Source: Vagococcus carniphilus
Lineage (GTDB): Bacteria; Bacillota; Bacilli; Lactobacillales; Vagococcaceae
NCBI RefSeq assembly: GCF_014397115.1
Contig: NZ_CP060720.1
Span: 2,124,001-2,188,000, forward strand
Direction of reading: 5' to 3'
Length of the DNA stretch: 64,000 nucleotides
Positions 36,020 through 45,386 of the stretch are shown here, piece after piece. Under the pieces are notes generated by a model. The model was given only the letters and a program-made list of their open reading frames with translations, was not told the origin of the DNA and made no database searches. Made by a program: the position numbers and the translations under genes. How positions within the stretch are numbered: position 1 is the stretch's first letter; each line of letters starts with the position of its first letter.

Positions 36020-37138
36020 CTAAATGACCTCCTTTTTATTGATAGCTGAATAAATAGGTTGCCGAGTTAACTTAATAATTGAAAATAAGCCCCCTATTAA
36101 AACAATTAATGATAGAGTTATAAAAGTAAATAAAAATTCTTTTGCTGTAACTAATAACTGTCTCTTAAAAAGATCAGAAAAAACTATCAAAGAATAAATC
36201 ATCATGAGAGACAAATAGGCAACAAGCATAATTAATAACAATTCACCAAAAATAATAAAATTAAATCCCCACTTACTTAGTCCTAAAGCTCTTGATAAAC
36301 TTAAAAATTTCGCTTGTAACATTGCTTTCTCACTCATAATACTTAGTAGGTTAATGATGATAAAAATGAAGCAAACAACTATGATAAGTTCTTCTGCTTT
36401 TAAAATCGGTTCTAAACTAGCTTTCGCTGTTTTAGTGGTATCAGAAATACTTTGTAGACTGTAAGTTAACCTAGGATTAACTTTTTTTATTTGTTGTTCA
36501 AACTCTTCTTGATTAAAATTAGGTGCTTCAAAATAAAGAAAAAGTTGTGCCTGTGCATGATGATTTTCTAAGGTTTCAAGAAAGCTATCTGCCGGCAGTA
36601 AAACTTGATTATACTTCATTTTAGTTAATTCTTTAATTTGGTACTTATCACCCAAGATACTAATTGTATCTCCTACTTCTAACTGGTTTTTACTCGCTAA
36701 TTTTTGATCGATAAAGCATTCATTTCTACCGAGATTTGAACCTATATTTTCATTTGTCTTGACAGGTTTAAAAAATTGATTGCTATTTTTGGCCTTACCT
36801 GAAACCATTAGACTCTCTTCTTGGATTTCAGCTATGTTAAAAACCCCCATCAAACTATAAGTATAACTATCTATTTGAGATTTTCTCATGATTTTTTCAA
36901 TATCACTTTTTTTTAGAATACCACTTGTTTGTGTATCTAAAACATAAGTTATTTCAGGGTTCTTTATATCAATTGGTTCAATACTATTTTTTAACTGATT
37001 CATATTTCCGAAAATAAAGATAGGAATAATCATGCCTAGTACTAGAGAGAAAACTAATAAAAGATTTAATCGTTTGTGTGCTTTTAACTGCAACAAAATA
37101 ATATGGAATAAGTAACTAATTTTGCGAGTGGGCTTCAT
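36020..37138 (-). CDS. FtsX-like ABC permease (first of pair)
   Basis: 372 residues with one N-terminal helix (about 22-42), a ~180-residue outer domain (MacB-like periplasmic core fold expected) and three C-terminal helices. FLSLSRALGLSKWGFNFIIFGE matches the conserved coupling region of FtsX permeases. GGGGTGA lies 6 nt before the ATG, inside the end of the ATPase gene (23-nt overlap). It likely forms a heterodimer with the next permease. Confidence 0.8.
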   Translation of the reverse strand: MKPTRKISYLFHIILLQLKAHKRLNLLLVFSLVLGMIIPIFIFGNMNQLKNSIEPIDIKNPEITYVLDTQTSGILKKSDIEKIMRKSQIDSYTYSLMGVFNIAEIQEESLMVSGKAKNSNQFFKPVKTNENIGSNLGRNECFIDQKLASKNQLEVGDTISILGDKYQIKELTKMKYNQVLLPADSFLETLENHHAQAQLFLYFEAPNFNQEEFEQQIKKVNPRLTYSLQSISDTTKTAKASLEPILKAEELIIVVCFIFIIINLLSIMSEKAMLQAKFLSLSRALGLSKWGFNFIIFGELLLIMLVAYLSLMMIYSLIVFSDLFKRQLLVTAKEFLFTFITLSLIVLIGGLFSIIKLTRQPIYSAINKKEVI

Positions 37139-37796
37139 CTTTAATCACCCCATCTTCTATGTGATAGACTCGATGTGCTTTTTTTACCAGTGATTCATCA
37201 TGCGTTACTAAAATAATTGTTACACCCTTTTGATTTAGTTCTTCAAAAAGTTTCATAATTATTTGAGTATTTTTTAAATCCAAATTTCCTGTTGGTTCAT
37301 CTGCAATAATTATTTTAGGATGATTAACTAAAGCCCTTGCTATAGCTACTCTTTGCTTTTCACCACCAGATAAAAGATTAGGATAAAGTTCTTCTTTAGA
37401 GATCAATCCAACCATTTTTAAAACATCTCTACTTCTCTTTAGACGATTCTTTTTAGAAATACCCTGATACCCTAAAGGCATCGCAACATTTTCTATAACT
37501 GTCAGTTCATTAGCTAAATGAAACGATTGAAAGACAAAACCAAATTTTTCACCTCTAATCAAAGCAAATGAACTAGAATTTTCCTGAGTTATTTCTTTAT
37601 TTTCTAGTAAATAATCACCACTACTTGGGTTATCAATTAAACCAATAATATTAAGTAACGTGCTTTTTCCAGAGCCAGAAGTTCCTAAGATACAAACGAA
37701 TTCACCTTCTAAAATCGTCAAATTAATATCTTTCAAAACAATATTTTCTATATCTCCATTAGTAAATTTTCGAGTAACATGCTTTAGTTCAATCAT
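37116..37796 (-). CDS. ABC ATPase, MacB/LolD type
   Basis: 226 residues. Walker A GTSGSGKST, Q-loop FVFQSFHL, signature LLSGGEKQRVAIARAL, Walker B IIIADEPTGNLD, switch VTHD. The DEPTGNLD and SGGEKQRV variants are typical of MacB-type transporters. AAAGGAGG precedes the ATG. It energises the two FtsX-like permeases downstream. Confidence 0.9.
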   Translation of the reverse strand: MIELKHVTRKFTNGDIENIVLKDINLTILEGEFVCILGTSGSGKSTLLNIIGLIDNPSSGDYLLENKEITQENSSSFALIRGEKFGFVFQSFHLANELTVIENVAMPLGYQGISKKNRLKRSRDVLKMVGLISKEELYPNLLSGGEKQRVAIARALVNHPKIIIADEPTGNLDLKNTQIIMKLFEELNQKGVTIILVTHDESLVKKAHRVYHIEDGVIKDEAHSQN

Positions 37797-37815
37797 TTGT
37801 CATTACCTCCTTTTA

Positions 37816-38826
37816 CTACTTTTTGGGAGAATATTCGATTAATTTTCCATCAAGACTATTAGAAAGAATTATTTTTTCGTTAACTAAAGTAATATGACTA
37901 TCACTTTGTTTTTTATTTTCAGGATATTTTTTTAAGGTAGATTCATACTTTCCTTTTAGATTAAAAAATGAAACTGCTTGAAACAAACCACTATCTAAAA
38001 TAAGCTTATCTTCTGTAACTAAAAATGAATGTGTATAGAGTCCATAAGATAACTCACTTAGAATTTTTAGTTTATTATTTTCAATCGTCATAAAGAAATT
38101 TTTACCAGTTTGGTAACCATAATCATGTTCTTTTTCGTTCTCTCCCGTTACATCCCCAAAATTAATCGCATAAACTTTTCCATCTTTATTAAAGACACTT
38201 CCAACAAAATAATCAAACTTATACGTTTGTTTCCCTGAATTATCCAATGTATAGATACCAGGATATTCAATCGTATTTCCTGCTAAATGAATAGTTTTAG
38301 AACTATCTACTGCGATATGATAAAACATAGCCTCTGGACTAGAATCTCTTATTTTAAACGCCATCTCCTTTACAAATTTCAATTCTGAATCTAATACTTG
38401 AACACGCTTATTGCCAGAATCTAAAATGTAAAAATTTCCATCTTCATCAGACGTAATACCTGTTGGATGTTGAAATTCTAAAGGAGCGTTTCCAGTTTTC
38501 CCAATTTTTTCTTTTAATTCATAATTTTCATCTAAAATAACCAATTGATTATTTTTACTATCAAGCACATAAAGACTACCGTCTTTAAATAAAAGCCCTT
38601 CTCCACGTTTAACCTTATCGCCAAGATCGACAACATTTAATTCATAGTCCTTATTGTCTATCGTTTTTTCAATATACTTCTCAGTCTCAGGATCTCGTGG
38701 TTTTATTAGAGACAATGTCGTTTCTTTTTTCTCAACCTTTTTTTGAGGTTTATCAACTAAAAAAGACACAACGACTGCAAAAAAAGTTAATAAAATTAAT
38801 ACTGCTAAGATGTTTTTCTTTTTCAT
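37816..38826 (-). CDS. Membrane-anchored beta-propeller (NHL-like) protein
   Basis: 336 residues. A single N-terminal helix after MKKKN (about 5-25, no lipobox) anchors an extracellular domain. It contains repeats of the NHL/6-bladed propeller type: GEGLLFKDGSLYVLDSKNNQLVILDE, HPTGITSDEDGNFYILDSGNKRVQVLDS, YHIAVDSSKTIHLAGN. I start at the ATG at 38826, with AAAGG 7 nt upstream; the ATG at 38835 abuts that site. First gene of a four-gene cassette with an ABC transporter; a role as ligand-binding or sensory partner is inferred. No function can be named. Confidence 0.75.
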   Translation of the reverse strand: MKKKNILAVLILLTFFAVVVSFLVDKPQKKVEKKETTLSLIKPRDPETEKYIEKTIDNKDYELNVVDLGDKVKRGEGLLFKDGSLYVLDSKNNQLVILDENYELKEKIGKTGNAPLEFQHPTGITSDEDGNFYILDSGNKRVQVLDSELKFVKEMAFKIRDSSPEAMFYHIAVDSSKTIHLAGNTIEYPGIYTLDNSGKQTYKFDYFVGSVFNKDGKVYAINFGDVTGENEKEHDYGYQTGKNFFMTIENNKLKILSELSYGLYTHSFLVTEDKLILDSGLFQAVSFFNLKGKYESTLKKYPENKKQSDSHITLVNEKIILSNSLDGKLIEYSPKK

Positions 38827-38959
38827 TACAATCATCCTTTCTAACTAAAAGAGACAATTCAACAAAGAGAATATTACAGAAAATTAACTAGTAAGTATGG
38901 ATAAAGATGTTATTGAAGAGGTTTAATATTTAAAGTGGATAAAGAAGTCTTTATTATTA

Positions 38960-38989
38960 ATTATATCTTGAAACAGCACATTTTGTAAA
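38960..38989 (-). promoter_or_regulatory. Promoter of the propeller/ABC cassette
   Basis: TTTACA (38984-38989), 18 nt, consensus TATAAT (38960-38965). The leader is ~125 nt and contains a 12/15 match to the CodY box at 38871-38885. Confidence 0.6.
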
Positions 38990-38997
38990 CGTTTTCT
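38984..38997. promoter_or_regulatory. cre site (CcpA)
   Basis: TGTAAACGTTTTCT matches TGWAARCGYTWNCW at every position. It overlaps the -35 of the cassette promoter, so carbon catabolite repression is predicted. Confidence 0.72.
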
Positions 38998-39009
38998 ATT
39001 TTTGTGAGC

Positions 39010-39045
39010 AAAAAAAATAGAACAAGAGTCTTGCCACTCTTGTTC
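39010..39045 (-). terminator. Terminator of purEKB
   Basis: GAACAAGAGT/ACTCTTGTTC, 6-nt loop, then eight T on the minus strand, 20 nt after the purB stop. Confidence 0.88.
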
Positions 39046-39064
39046 CATCTCTTTTATCTAATTC

Positions 39065-40357
39065 TTATAAACCAACTCTTTCAAAAATAACATCTACATT
39101 TTTTAAATGATAGTTATAATCGAATACGTCATCGATTTCTTCTTGATTTAAAACAGAGGTAATCTTTTCATCTGCTTCTAATAAAGGTTTGAATTGTACT
39201 TGATTGTCCCAAGCATAAGCTGTTTTAGGTTGAACTAAATCATACGCTTCTTCTCGTGACATTCCTTTATCAATCAATTTTAATAAAACACGTTGGCTAT
39301 AGATCAAACCAAATGTTGCATCCATATTTCTCTTCATATTCTCAGGGAAAACAGTTAGATTTTTTACAATATTTCCAAAACGATTTAGCATATAGTTTAA
39401 AAGAATTGTTGTATCTGGAATAATAATTCTTTCTGCTGATGAATGTGATATATCTCTTTCGTGCCATAAAGCGACATTTTCATAAGCTGTTACCATATGA
39501 CCACGAATGACACGAGCTAACCCTGTCATATTTTCTGACCCAATCGGATTTCTCTTATGAGGCATTGCAGAAGATCCTTTTTGACCTTTTGCAAAAAATT
39601 CTTCTACTTCTCTTGTTTCTGATTTTTGAAGACCTCGAATTTCTGTTGCGAATTTTTCGATACTTGTTGCTATTAAAGCCATAGAAGACAAATACTCTGC
39701 ATGCAAGTCTCTTGGTAAAACTTGAGTCGAAATGTCTTGTGCTCTAATGCCTAAATGCTCACAAACATATTCTTCAACAAAAGGAGGAGTATTGGCAAAT
39801 GTACCTACTGCTCCACTTACTTTTCCAGCTTCTACCATTTTAGCCGCATGTTCAAATCGTTCAATATGGCGAGTCATTTCTGAGTACCACAAAGCTAATT
39901 TTAAACCAAATGTTGTTGGTTCAGCATGAACACCATGAGTTCTTCCCATCATAACCGTATATTTATGTTCTCTAGCTTTTTCTGCTATAATCTCAGTAAA
40001 ATTTTTCAAATCTTTTCTTAGGATATCATTAGCTTGTTTCAATAAATAGCCATAAGCAGTATCCACCACATCAGTACTTGTTAAACCATAATGAACCCAC
40101 TTACGCTCTTCTCCTAAACTTTCTGAAACAGCTCTCGTAAAGGCTACAACATCATGTCTTGTTTCAGCTTCAATTTCTAGAATACGTTCAATATCAAAAC
40201 TGGCATTCTCACGAATTTTGGCAACATCTTCTTTAGGAATTTCTCCCATTTCAGCCCAAGCTTCATCTGCTAGGATTTCAACTTCTAACCAAGCTTGGTA
40301 ACGATTTTCATCTGTCCAAACATGACCCATTTCTTCTCGTGTATAACGTTCTAACAT
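39065..40357 (-). CDS. purB: Adenylosuccinate lyase
   Basis: 430 residues of the fumarase/aspartase family; splits SAICAR and adenylosuccinate. [27 protein letters not shown] start, [32 protein letters not shown] and the signature [11 protein letters not shown]. The ATG at 40357 has AGAGGA 7 nt upstream; the longer reading lies within purK. Last of the purE-purK-purB unit. Confidence 0.96.
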   Translation of the reverse strand: MLERYTREEMGHVWTDENRYQAWLEVEILADEAWAEMGEIPKEDVAKIRENASFDIERILEIEAETRHDVVAFTRAVSESLGEERKWVHYGLTSTDVVDTAYGYLLKQANDILRKDLKNFTEIIAEKAREHKYTVMMGRTHGVHAEPTTFGLKLALWYSEMTRHIERFEHAAKMVEAGKVSGAVGTFANTPPFVEEYVCEHLGIRAQDISTQVLPRDLHAEYLSSMALIATSIEKFATEIRGLQKSETREVEEFFAKGQKGSSAMPHKRNPIGSENMTGLARVIRGHMVTAYENVALWHERDISHSSAERIIIPDTTILLNYMLNRFGNIVKNLTVFPENMKRNMDATFGLIYSQRVLLKLIDKGMSREEAYDLVQPKTAYAWDNQVQFKPLLEADEKITSVLNQEEIDDVFDYNYHLKNVDVIFERVGL

Positions 40358-40370
40358 TGTATTATCCTCT

Positions 40371-41492
40371 CTATTTCCAAATTTTAGTTTGCTTGATTTC
40401 TTCAATTGTACTTTTAAGACTATTTGATAATATCGTAATATGACCCATTTTTCTATCTTTTTTTATTTCTTTTTTTCCGTAGAAATGAAAATACCAATCT
40501 GGTTTTTCAAAGATTAATGTCTCAGCAATCTTCATCTCATTACCTAGTAAATTAAGCATAGCTGCTGGTTTATGCAAATAAATTTCTGGGATTGGCCAAG
40601 ATAAAATCCCTCTAATATGTGTGTCGAACTGGCTTAAATTACAAGCTTCAATTGAATAGTGCCCAGAATTATGGGGTCTAGGTGCTATTTCATTAATGAT
40701 TAACTCATCACTTGGTGTAACAAACATTTCAACTGTCATTGTTCCACAAAAAGCAAGCTCTCTTGCTATCATTAATGTTAATTTTTCAGCTTCTTTTTGA
40801 CATGACTCTGAAATGACAGCTGGAATAGTTGAAAGCTGTAAGATGTTATTATAATGCTTATTTTCAGCAATAGGAAATACCTGATAGTCATTTTCTTGAC
40901 TCCCTGAAACAATAACTGATATTTCCTTCTTAAAGTTTACCCATGATTCTAGAACACATTCGCCGCTTTCTAACAATTCAGATATATGTTCCAAATCATC
41001 TTGTGATTTAAGAACAACTTGTCCTTTACCATCATAGCCACCTGTACATGTTTTTAAAACGGCAGGATAATTAATTTCTTCAATAGCTTTGCTTACTTCT
41101 GACAAATGATTAACTATTTTAAAAGGAGAAACTGGTAACCCTAATTGACTTAAAAATAATTTTTCATTTTTCCTATTTTGACTCATTTTTAAAAGCTCTA
41201 ATCCTTGAGGTAGCGGTACTATTTCTTGAATTTTTTCTAGAGAAGCCGCATTGACATTTTCAAATTCATAAGTAATCACATCTGATTGTTGAGCTAATTT
41301 TTCCAGAGCTTTATCATCATCATATGATGCCTTTATTGACCAATCACTTACTTGGGAGGCTGGACAATCTTCAGTAGGATCTAATACACCAACTTTGAAG
41401 CCAAGCTCTTTAGCACTCATTGCCATCATCTGTCCCAATTGACCACCACCAATGATACCAATCGTTGAACCTGGTAATAATAACTTAGTCAA
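40371..41492 (-). CDS. purK: 5-(Carboxyamino)imidazole ribonucleotide synthase
   Basis: 373-residue ATP-grasp enzyme. Begins [37 protein letters not shown] and [18 protein letters not shown] are diagnostic. A TTG start at 41492 is preferred (GAGG 7 nt upstream), because the GTG at 41504 forms part of that site. It overlaps the end of purE by 8 nt. Confidence 0.95.
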   Translation of the reverse strand: MTKLLLPGSTIGIIGGGQLGQMMAMSAKELGFKVGVLDPTEDCPASQVSDWSIKASYDDDKALEKLAQQSDVITYEFENVNAASLEKIQEIVPLPQGLELLKMSQNRKNEKLFLSQLGLPVSPFKIVNHLSEVSKAIEEINYPAVLKTCTGGYDGKGQVVLKSQDDLEHISELLESGECVLESWVNFKKEISVIVSGSQENDYQVFPIAENKHYNNILQLSTIPAVISESCQKEAEKLTLMIARELAFCGTMTVEMFVTPSDELIINEIAPRPHNSGHYSIEACNLSQFDTHIRGILSWPIPEIYLHKPAAMLNLLGNEMKIAETLIFEKPDWYFHFYGKKEIKKDRKMGHITILSNSLKSTIEEIKQTKIWK

Positions 41493-41970
41493 AATTGGCC
41501 TCACTTTCTAGCACTTGATTAGCCATGTTATTTCGATAAACATTTAGTTTCTTTATTAATGAATTATCCGTAACAGAAAGAATTTGAGTTGCTAAAAGAG
41601 CTGCATTTTTAGCACCAGGAATTCCAATAGCAGTCGTAGCTACAGGTATGCCACCTGGCATCTGTACAATCGATAATAAGGAATCCATTCCGTTGAGAGC
41701 TTTTGAGTCAATTGGAACACCGATAACTGGTAAAGTCGTTTTAGAGGCTACCATTCCAGGTAAGTGAGCTGCTCCTCCAGCACCTGCAATAATAAGTTTA
41801 AATCCTTTTTCTCTTGCTTTTTCCGAAAAGTCGAACATTAAGTCTGGTGTTCGATGTGCTGAAATAATTTTTTTCTCATAAGATATCTGAAATTCATCCA
41901 AAATACGACAGGTTTCTTTCATTGTTGTCCAATCTGAAATACTTCCCATAATTACTGCCACTTCATTCAT
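41485..41970 (-). CDS. purE: N5-carboxyaminoimidazole ribonucleotide mutase
   Basis: 161 residues. [33 protein letters not shown] and [24 protein letters not shown] are the class I PurE motifs. AAAGGGG precedes the ATG. First gene of purEKB. Confidence 0.96.
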   Translation of the reverse strand: MNEVAVIMGSISDWTTMKETCRILDEFQISYEKKIISAHRTPDLMFDFSEKAREKGFKLIIAGAGGAAHLPGMVASKTTLPVIGVPIDSKALNGMDSLLSIVQMPGGIPVATTAIGIPGAKNAALLATQILSVTDNSLIKKLNVYRNNMANQVLESEANFD

Positions 41971-41996
41971 AATTAAAGAACCCCTTTCTTGTCTTC

Positions 41997-42025
41997 ATTC
42001 TAACAAGTCAAGAATATAACTTCAA
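41997..42025 (-). promoter_or_regulatory. Promoter of purEKB
   Basis: TTGAAG (42020-42025), 17 nt, extended -10 TGTTAGAAT (41997-42002). An AAACGAATTT motif at 42031-42040 just upstream is an 11/13 PurBox-like match. Confidence 0.6.
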
Positions 42026-42057
42026 TTAATAAACGAATTTTAATATTATTTTTTTGT

Positions 42058-43455
42058 TTATAGTTCGGTTTTAACCGTTTTAGCGAATCTAGCATAACTT
42101 TTATTATACAATTTATGATTTTCTTCGTTAAAGAAAACTCTTTTGTGTTCTGACAGTATATAGCTGGTTGGCTTTTCAATTAAACAAATAGAACCAAAGT
42201 TGGGTTCTGAATAATGAGATTGAATACAGTTTTTACCAAAAATATCGGCAGCTAAAGTGGTTAAAATCGGTTCTTCAAACAATCCACCACTAACTGAAAC
42301 ATCTCTTGGTTCAAGTGACACTAAGTCTCCAATTAGCCTTAAATTAAAGAAGACTCCTTCGATGATACTTCTAAGTAGATCTTCTTTCTTATTAGCTAAC
42401 GTTAAACCTGAAAAACTCCCTTCAATATCCCCGTCCCATAAAGGAGCTCGTTCTCCTGTAATGTAAGGTAAAAACTGAATACCATTACTTCCAATTGGAG
42501 CTTCCTTAATAATATGGTCTAATTCTTTATAAATTGTTTTATCTGAGTAGAACATTTTATTAGCCCATTCCAACACTTGTCCGCCGTTATTGCTAGCTCC
42601 ACCTACAACCCAATAATCTTTCGTTAAGTAGTAACAAAACGTTTGGCCTTCGTCATCTAATTCAATTTCTTTCGTTAATTTTCTGACAGCGCCACTAGTT
42701 CCCACTGTCAACGTATTGACTGTTCCATTAGCTAAATAACAAGCATAACTAGCTAAACAGCCATCACTTGCACCTACATAAACTTTAACTTCTTCAGAAA
42801 GAAAAACAGCTTCTGCTTGTTTTTTAGTAATTGGATAATAAACATCTGTATCAACAAGTTTTGCTAGTTGATTTTGAGTAATTCCAGCAAAATCTAAAAT
42901 CTCTTCATCCCATTTTTTTGTGTGAATATTAAAAAGTCCTGTTGCAGAAGCTGTCGAATAATCAACTACTTTTTTACCCGTAAAGGCCTCAACTAAATAC
43001 TCTTTTAATCCAATCCACTCTTTGACATCTGAAAACCATCCCTTGTTCTTAAAATGAGCTATTTTCATCAATGGAGACATCTCATGAATCGGTGTCCCTG
43101 TTTTTTTATAAAACTCTAACGCCTTCTCCTCTTGTTTGAATGTTTTGACAAAATCTTTTGCTTGTCTATCTGACCAAATAAGTAACTCTTCTTCTCGAGG
43201 TTCTTCAAAAATTGGCATAATACTATGCATAGCTGTGCTAAAAATAACTTCTTCTATCTCATATCCTTTTTGAGTTAAGTTTTTAATACCTCTTTTTATT
43301 TGCTGTAAAATACGCTCAGGACTTTGATAAACTTTTCCTAAATCACCATAATACGTATCCACACGCATTTCTAAAGATTCTTTTATTTTATAATTTTCGA
43401 ATATATTAAATTTGATATTAGTTGTTCCTACATCTATTGCTAAACGATACATCAT
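42058..43455 (-). CDS. FGGY-family sugar kinase, gluconokinase-like
   Basis: 465 residues. FGGY N-domain LAIDVGTTNIKFNIF, the family segment FLPYITGERAPLWDGDIEGSFSGLTL, and C-domain VSGGLFEEPILTTLAADIFG. The arrangement resembles Lactobacillales gluconate kinases (GntK type) rather than glycerol or xylulose kinases, but no gluconate permease or gnd gene is adjacent, so the substrate is uncertain. AAAGG lies 6 nt before the ATG at 43455. Single-gene unit. Confidence 0.8.
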   Translation of the reverse strand: MMYRLAIDVGTTNIKFNIFENYKIKESLEMRVDTYYGDLGKVYQSPERILQQIKRGIKNLTQKGYEIEEVIFSTAMHSIMPIFEEPREEELLIWSDRQAKDFVKTFKQEEKALEFYKKTGTPIHEMSPLMKIAHFKNKGWFSDVKEWIGLKEYLVEAFTGKKVVDYSTASATGLFNIHTKKWDEEILDFAGITQNQLAKLVDTDVYYPITKKQAEAVFLSEEVKVYVGASDGCLASYACYLANGTVNTLTVGTSGAVRKLTKEIELDDEGQTFCYYLTKDYWVVGGASNNGGQVLEWANKMFYSDKTIYKELDHIIKEAPIGSNGIQFLPYITGERAPLWDGDIEGSFSGLTLANKKEDLLRSIIEGVFFNLRLIGDLVSLEPRDVSVSGGLFEEPILTTLAADIFGKNCIQSHYSEPNFGSICLIEKPTSYILSEHKRVFFNEENHKLYNKSYARFAKTVKTEL

Positions 43456-43520
43456 ACTCATCCTTTATCTCTCACGTAATATGTTTCTATTTTAACACTT
43501 ATTCTAACATTCTCTAAATA

Positions 43521-43567
43521 AAAAATAGGACTTTAAGATAAGTTATAACTTCTTATCTCAAAGTCCT
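43521..43567 (-). terminator. Terminator after the DMT pair
   Basis: AGGACTTT-AGATAAG arms with one mismatch, then T-rich sequence on the minus strand. Confidence 0.82.
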
Positions 43568-43578
43568 TTATACAATTT

Positions 43579-43926
43579 TTATTGACTAATGATAATAACC
43601 CCAATAGCAATTAAGCCAATTGAAATTAATTTTAAAGGTGTAATTTTTTCTTTAAACGTAAAATAAGAAATAAAGACAGTCCAAACATAAGTTAGAGAAG
43701 TCATCGGAAAGGCAATTGAATAAGCTAGATATTTAAACAAGACAATATTAGTCGCCGCACTCACTATATAGAGAAAACTTCCTAAGAGTAACCATTTATT
43801 TGTAATAGCTTTAACAAATGTTAAATCAACTAACTCGTTCATTCCCTGCTTCAGGGCTAGAGCTCCTGCACTTCCAGAAAAAGTAGTGATAGCCAGAATA
43901 GAAATAATAATACCTAAATCACTCAT
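43579..43926 (-). CDS. Small DMT-superfamily membrane protein (second of pair)
   Basis: 115 residues, four helices, EamA/SMR-like: SGSAGALALKQGMNELVDL, YSIAFPMTSLTYVWTVFISYFTFKEKITPLKLISIGLIAIGVIII. The ATG at 43926 has AAGGAGG 8 nt upstream and overlaps the first DMT gene by 8 nt. Half-sized DMT proteins of this kind act as pairs (ArnE/ArnF-like flippases or SMR exporters). Substrate unknown. Confidence 0.78.
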   Translation of the reverse strand: MSDLGIIISILAITTFSGSAGALALKQGMNELVDLTFVKAITNKWLLLGSFLYIVSAATNIVLFKYLAYSIAFPMTSLTYVWTVFISYFTFKEKITPLKLISIGLIAIGVIIISQ

Positions 43927-44281
43927 CACCACGGCCTCCTTCATATCCTAAAAGAGCAGAACCTGCAATAATAAAAAAGGTTCCAATAATTTTAGTCGTT
44001 GTAATAGGTTCATCCAAAAATAAAAAACCAAAGACAATTGATAAAGCAAAACCAATACTCATCATTGGTTGTAAAATCGACACTTCTCCAAACCTAAAAG
44101 CAATCATTAAGAAAACCATACCTAAACCAGCTAAGACAAAACCCAAAATAAATAAGCCATACTTTAAATTTGTCGTCGTTGCATCTGCCCCAAATTTCCA
44201 AGCTAATTGCCCTAAACTGCTCATTGTTGCTGCGACTAAAATAATAATCATCGCAAGCTTCATATTCTTTTTCGTTTCCAT
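43919..44281 (-). CDS. Small DMT-superfamily membrane protein (first of pair)
   Basis: 120 residues, four helices: AATMSSLGQLAWKFGADAT, RFGEVSILQPMMSIGFALSIVFGFLFLDEPITTTKIIGTFFIIAGSALLG. The FLDEPITTTKIIG pattern is typical of EamA half-transporters. AAAGGGG precedes the ATG. Likely heterodimer with the next gene, both co-transcribed with a membrane-anchored hydrolase. Confidence 0.78.
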   Translation of the reverse strand: METKKNMKLAMIIILVAATMSSLGQLAWKFGADATTTNLKYGLFILGFVLAGLGMVFLMIAFRFGEVSILQPMMSIGFALSIVFGFLFLDEPITTTKIIGTFFIIAGSALLGYEGGRGDE

Positions 44282-44282
44282 T

Positions 44283-45257
44283 TTAAACCCCTTTTTCTAA
44301 ATTGTTTTCAATAAATTGGAAAACTGTTTCAAAATATCTCTTTTCATCATAAATCCACGATGATAAGTGAGGTGCCTCTTCAATTAGCAAACTTTCTTTA
44401 ATTCCTTGAGTCGCTTCCATATTTTTATAAATGGCTTCATGAGGAACAAATTTATCTTTTGTCCCATGAATAAATAATGCCGGTAAATGATTTTTTTGAA
44501 GTTGTTTCACACTAGAAGCTTGTTTCAAACTAAATCCCATTTTTGATTGGCAAAATAAATTAGCAAAAAATAAAATTGGAAAACCTGGTAAATGGAGAGC
44601 TGAACGTAACATATCATTAAATTCATCATAGACAGATGAATAACCACAATCAGCAATTAACATTTTTACTTGTTTAGGTAACTTATCTCCACTTGCCATC
44701 ATAATAGTCGCTGCTCCCATTGAACCTCCAAATAATATGATTTCAGCTTGATCGTTATGAGATAGTATTTTTTGAATCCATGCTTTTACATCTTCTTTTT
44801 CTAACCATCCCATCCCAATTTTTTCTCCTGTACTTTTTCCATGAGCACGTAAATCTGGAACTAAGACATTATACCCTGCCTCAGCAAATTGTTGGGCTGG
44901 AAATGACATATCTCGTTTTCCTGATGAGCGGTAGCCATGTACAGCAAGAACCCACTTATTTGTTTCTGGAAACACTTTGAATTCTCTAGCACAAAGCATT
45001 TCACCTGAAAACTCCATATGAACCTCACTCGTTGCTTCTCTTTCCCAAAAGTGATGAGCGCCTTCATTTTGTCGATCTTCAATCTCTGTATAAACTGTTT
45101 TTTCCCGATTAAAATTATCTGGATTTAACATTTTATGGCCTTTGTTGACATACCATGGAGAATTTTTGAAGAGCGCTGCATTGATAAAAAAATGACCCGC
45201 ATAAGCGCAAGCACCTATTAATAAAAATAAAATAATAACAATAATCCATCCTAACAT
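44283..45257 (-). CDS. Membrane-anchored alpha/beta hydrolase
   Basis: 324 residues with an N-terminal helix (1-22) and an alpha/beta hydrolase domain: oxyanion VHGYRSSGKRDMSF, nucleophile GGSMGAA, acid in GTKDKFVPHEA and His in EEAPHLSSW. Serine-hydrolase family of the YqkD/BAAT-like type; substrate unknown. It ends 1 nt before the DMT pair, suggesting a shared lipid- or envelope-related task. Confidence 0.83.
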   Translation of the reverse strand: MLGWIIVIILFLLIGACAYAGHFFINAALFKNSPWYVNKGHKMLNPDNFNREKTVYTEIEDRQNEGAHHFWEREATSEVHMEFSGEMLCAREFKVFPETNKWVLAVHGYRSSGKRDMSFPAQQFAEAGYNVLVPDLRAHGKSTGEKIGMGWLEKEDVKAWIQKILSHNDQAEIILFGGSMGAATIMMASGDKLPKQVKMLIADCGYSSVYDEFNDMLRSALHLPGFPILFFANLFCQSKMGFSLKQASSVKQLQKNHLPALFIHGTKDKFVPHEAIYKNMEATQGIKESLLIEEAPHLSSWIYDEKRYFETVFQFIENNLEKGV

Positions 45258-45340
45258 TTCATCATTCCTTATCAGACTTATTTTTTAAGTTAGTATATTT
45301 ATTTTAACATTAAATAAGGGAAATAGCTTTAATAATTGGA

Positions 45341-45382
45341 AAAAGAGACTAGTCGAATTCTAAAAAAAATTCTCTAGTCTCT
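45341..45382 (-). terminator. Terminator of the BTAD regulator gene
   Basis: AGAGACTAG/CTAGTCTCT arms with an inner GAATT/AATTC stem, followed by TTTTTCC on the minus strand. Confidence 0.85.
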
Positions 45383-45386
45383 CATA

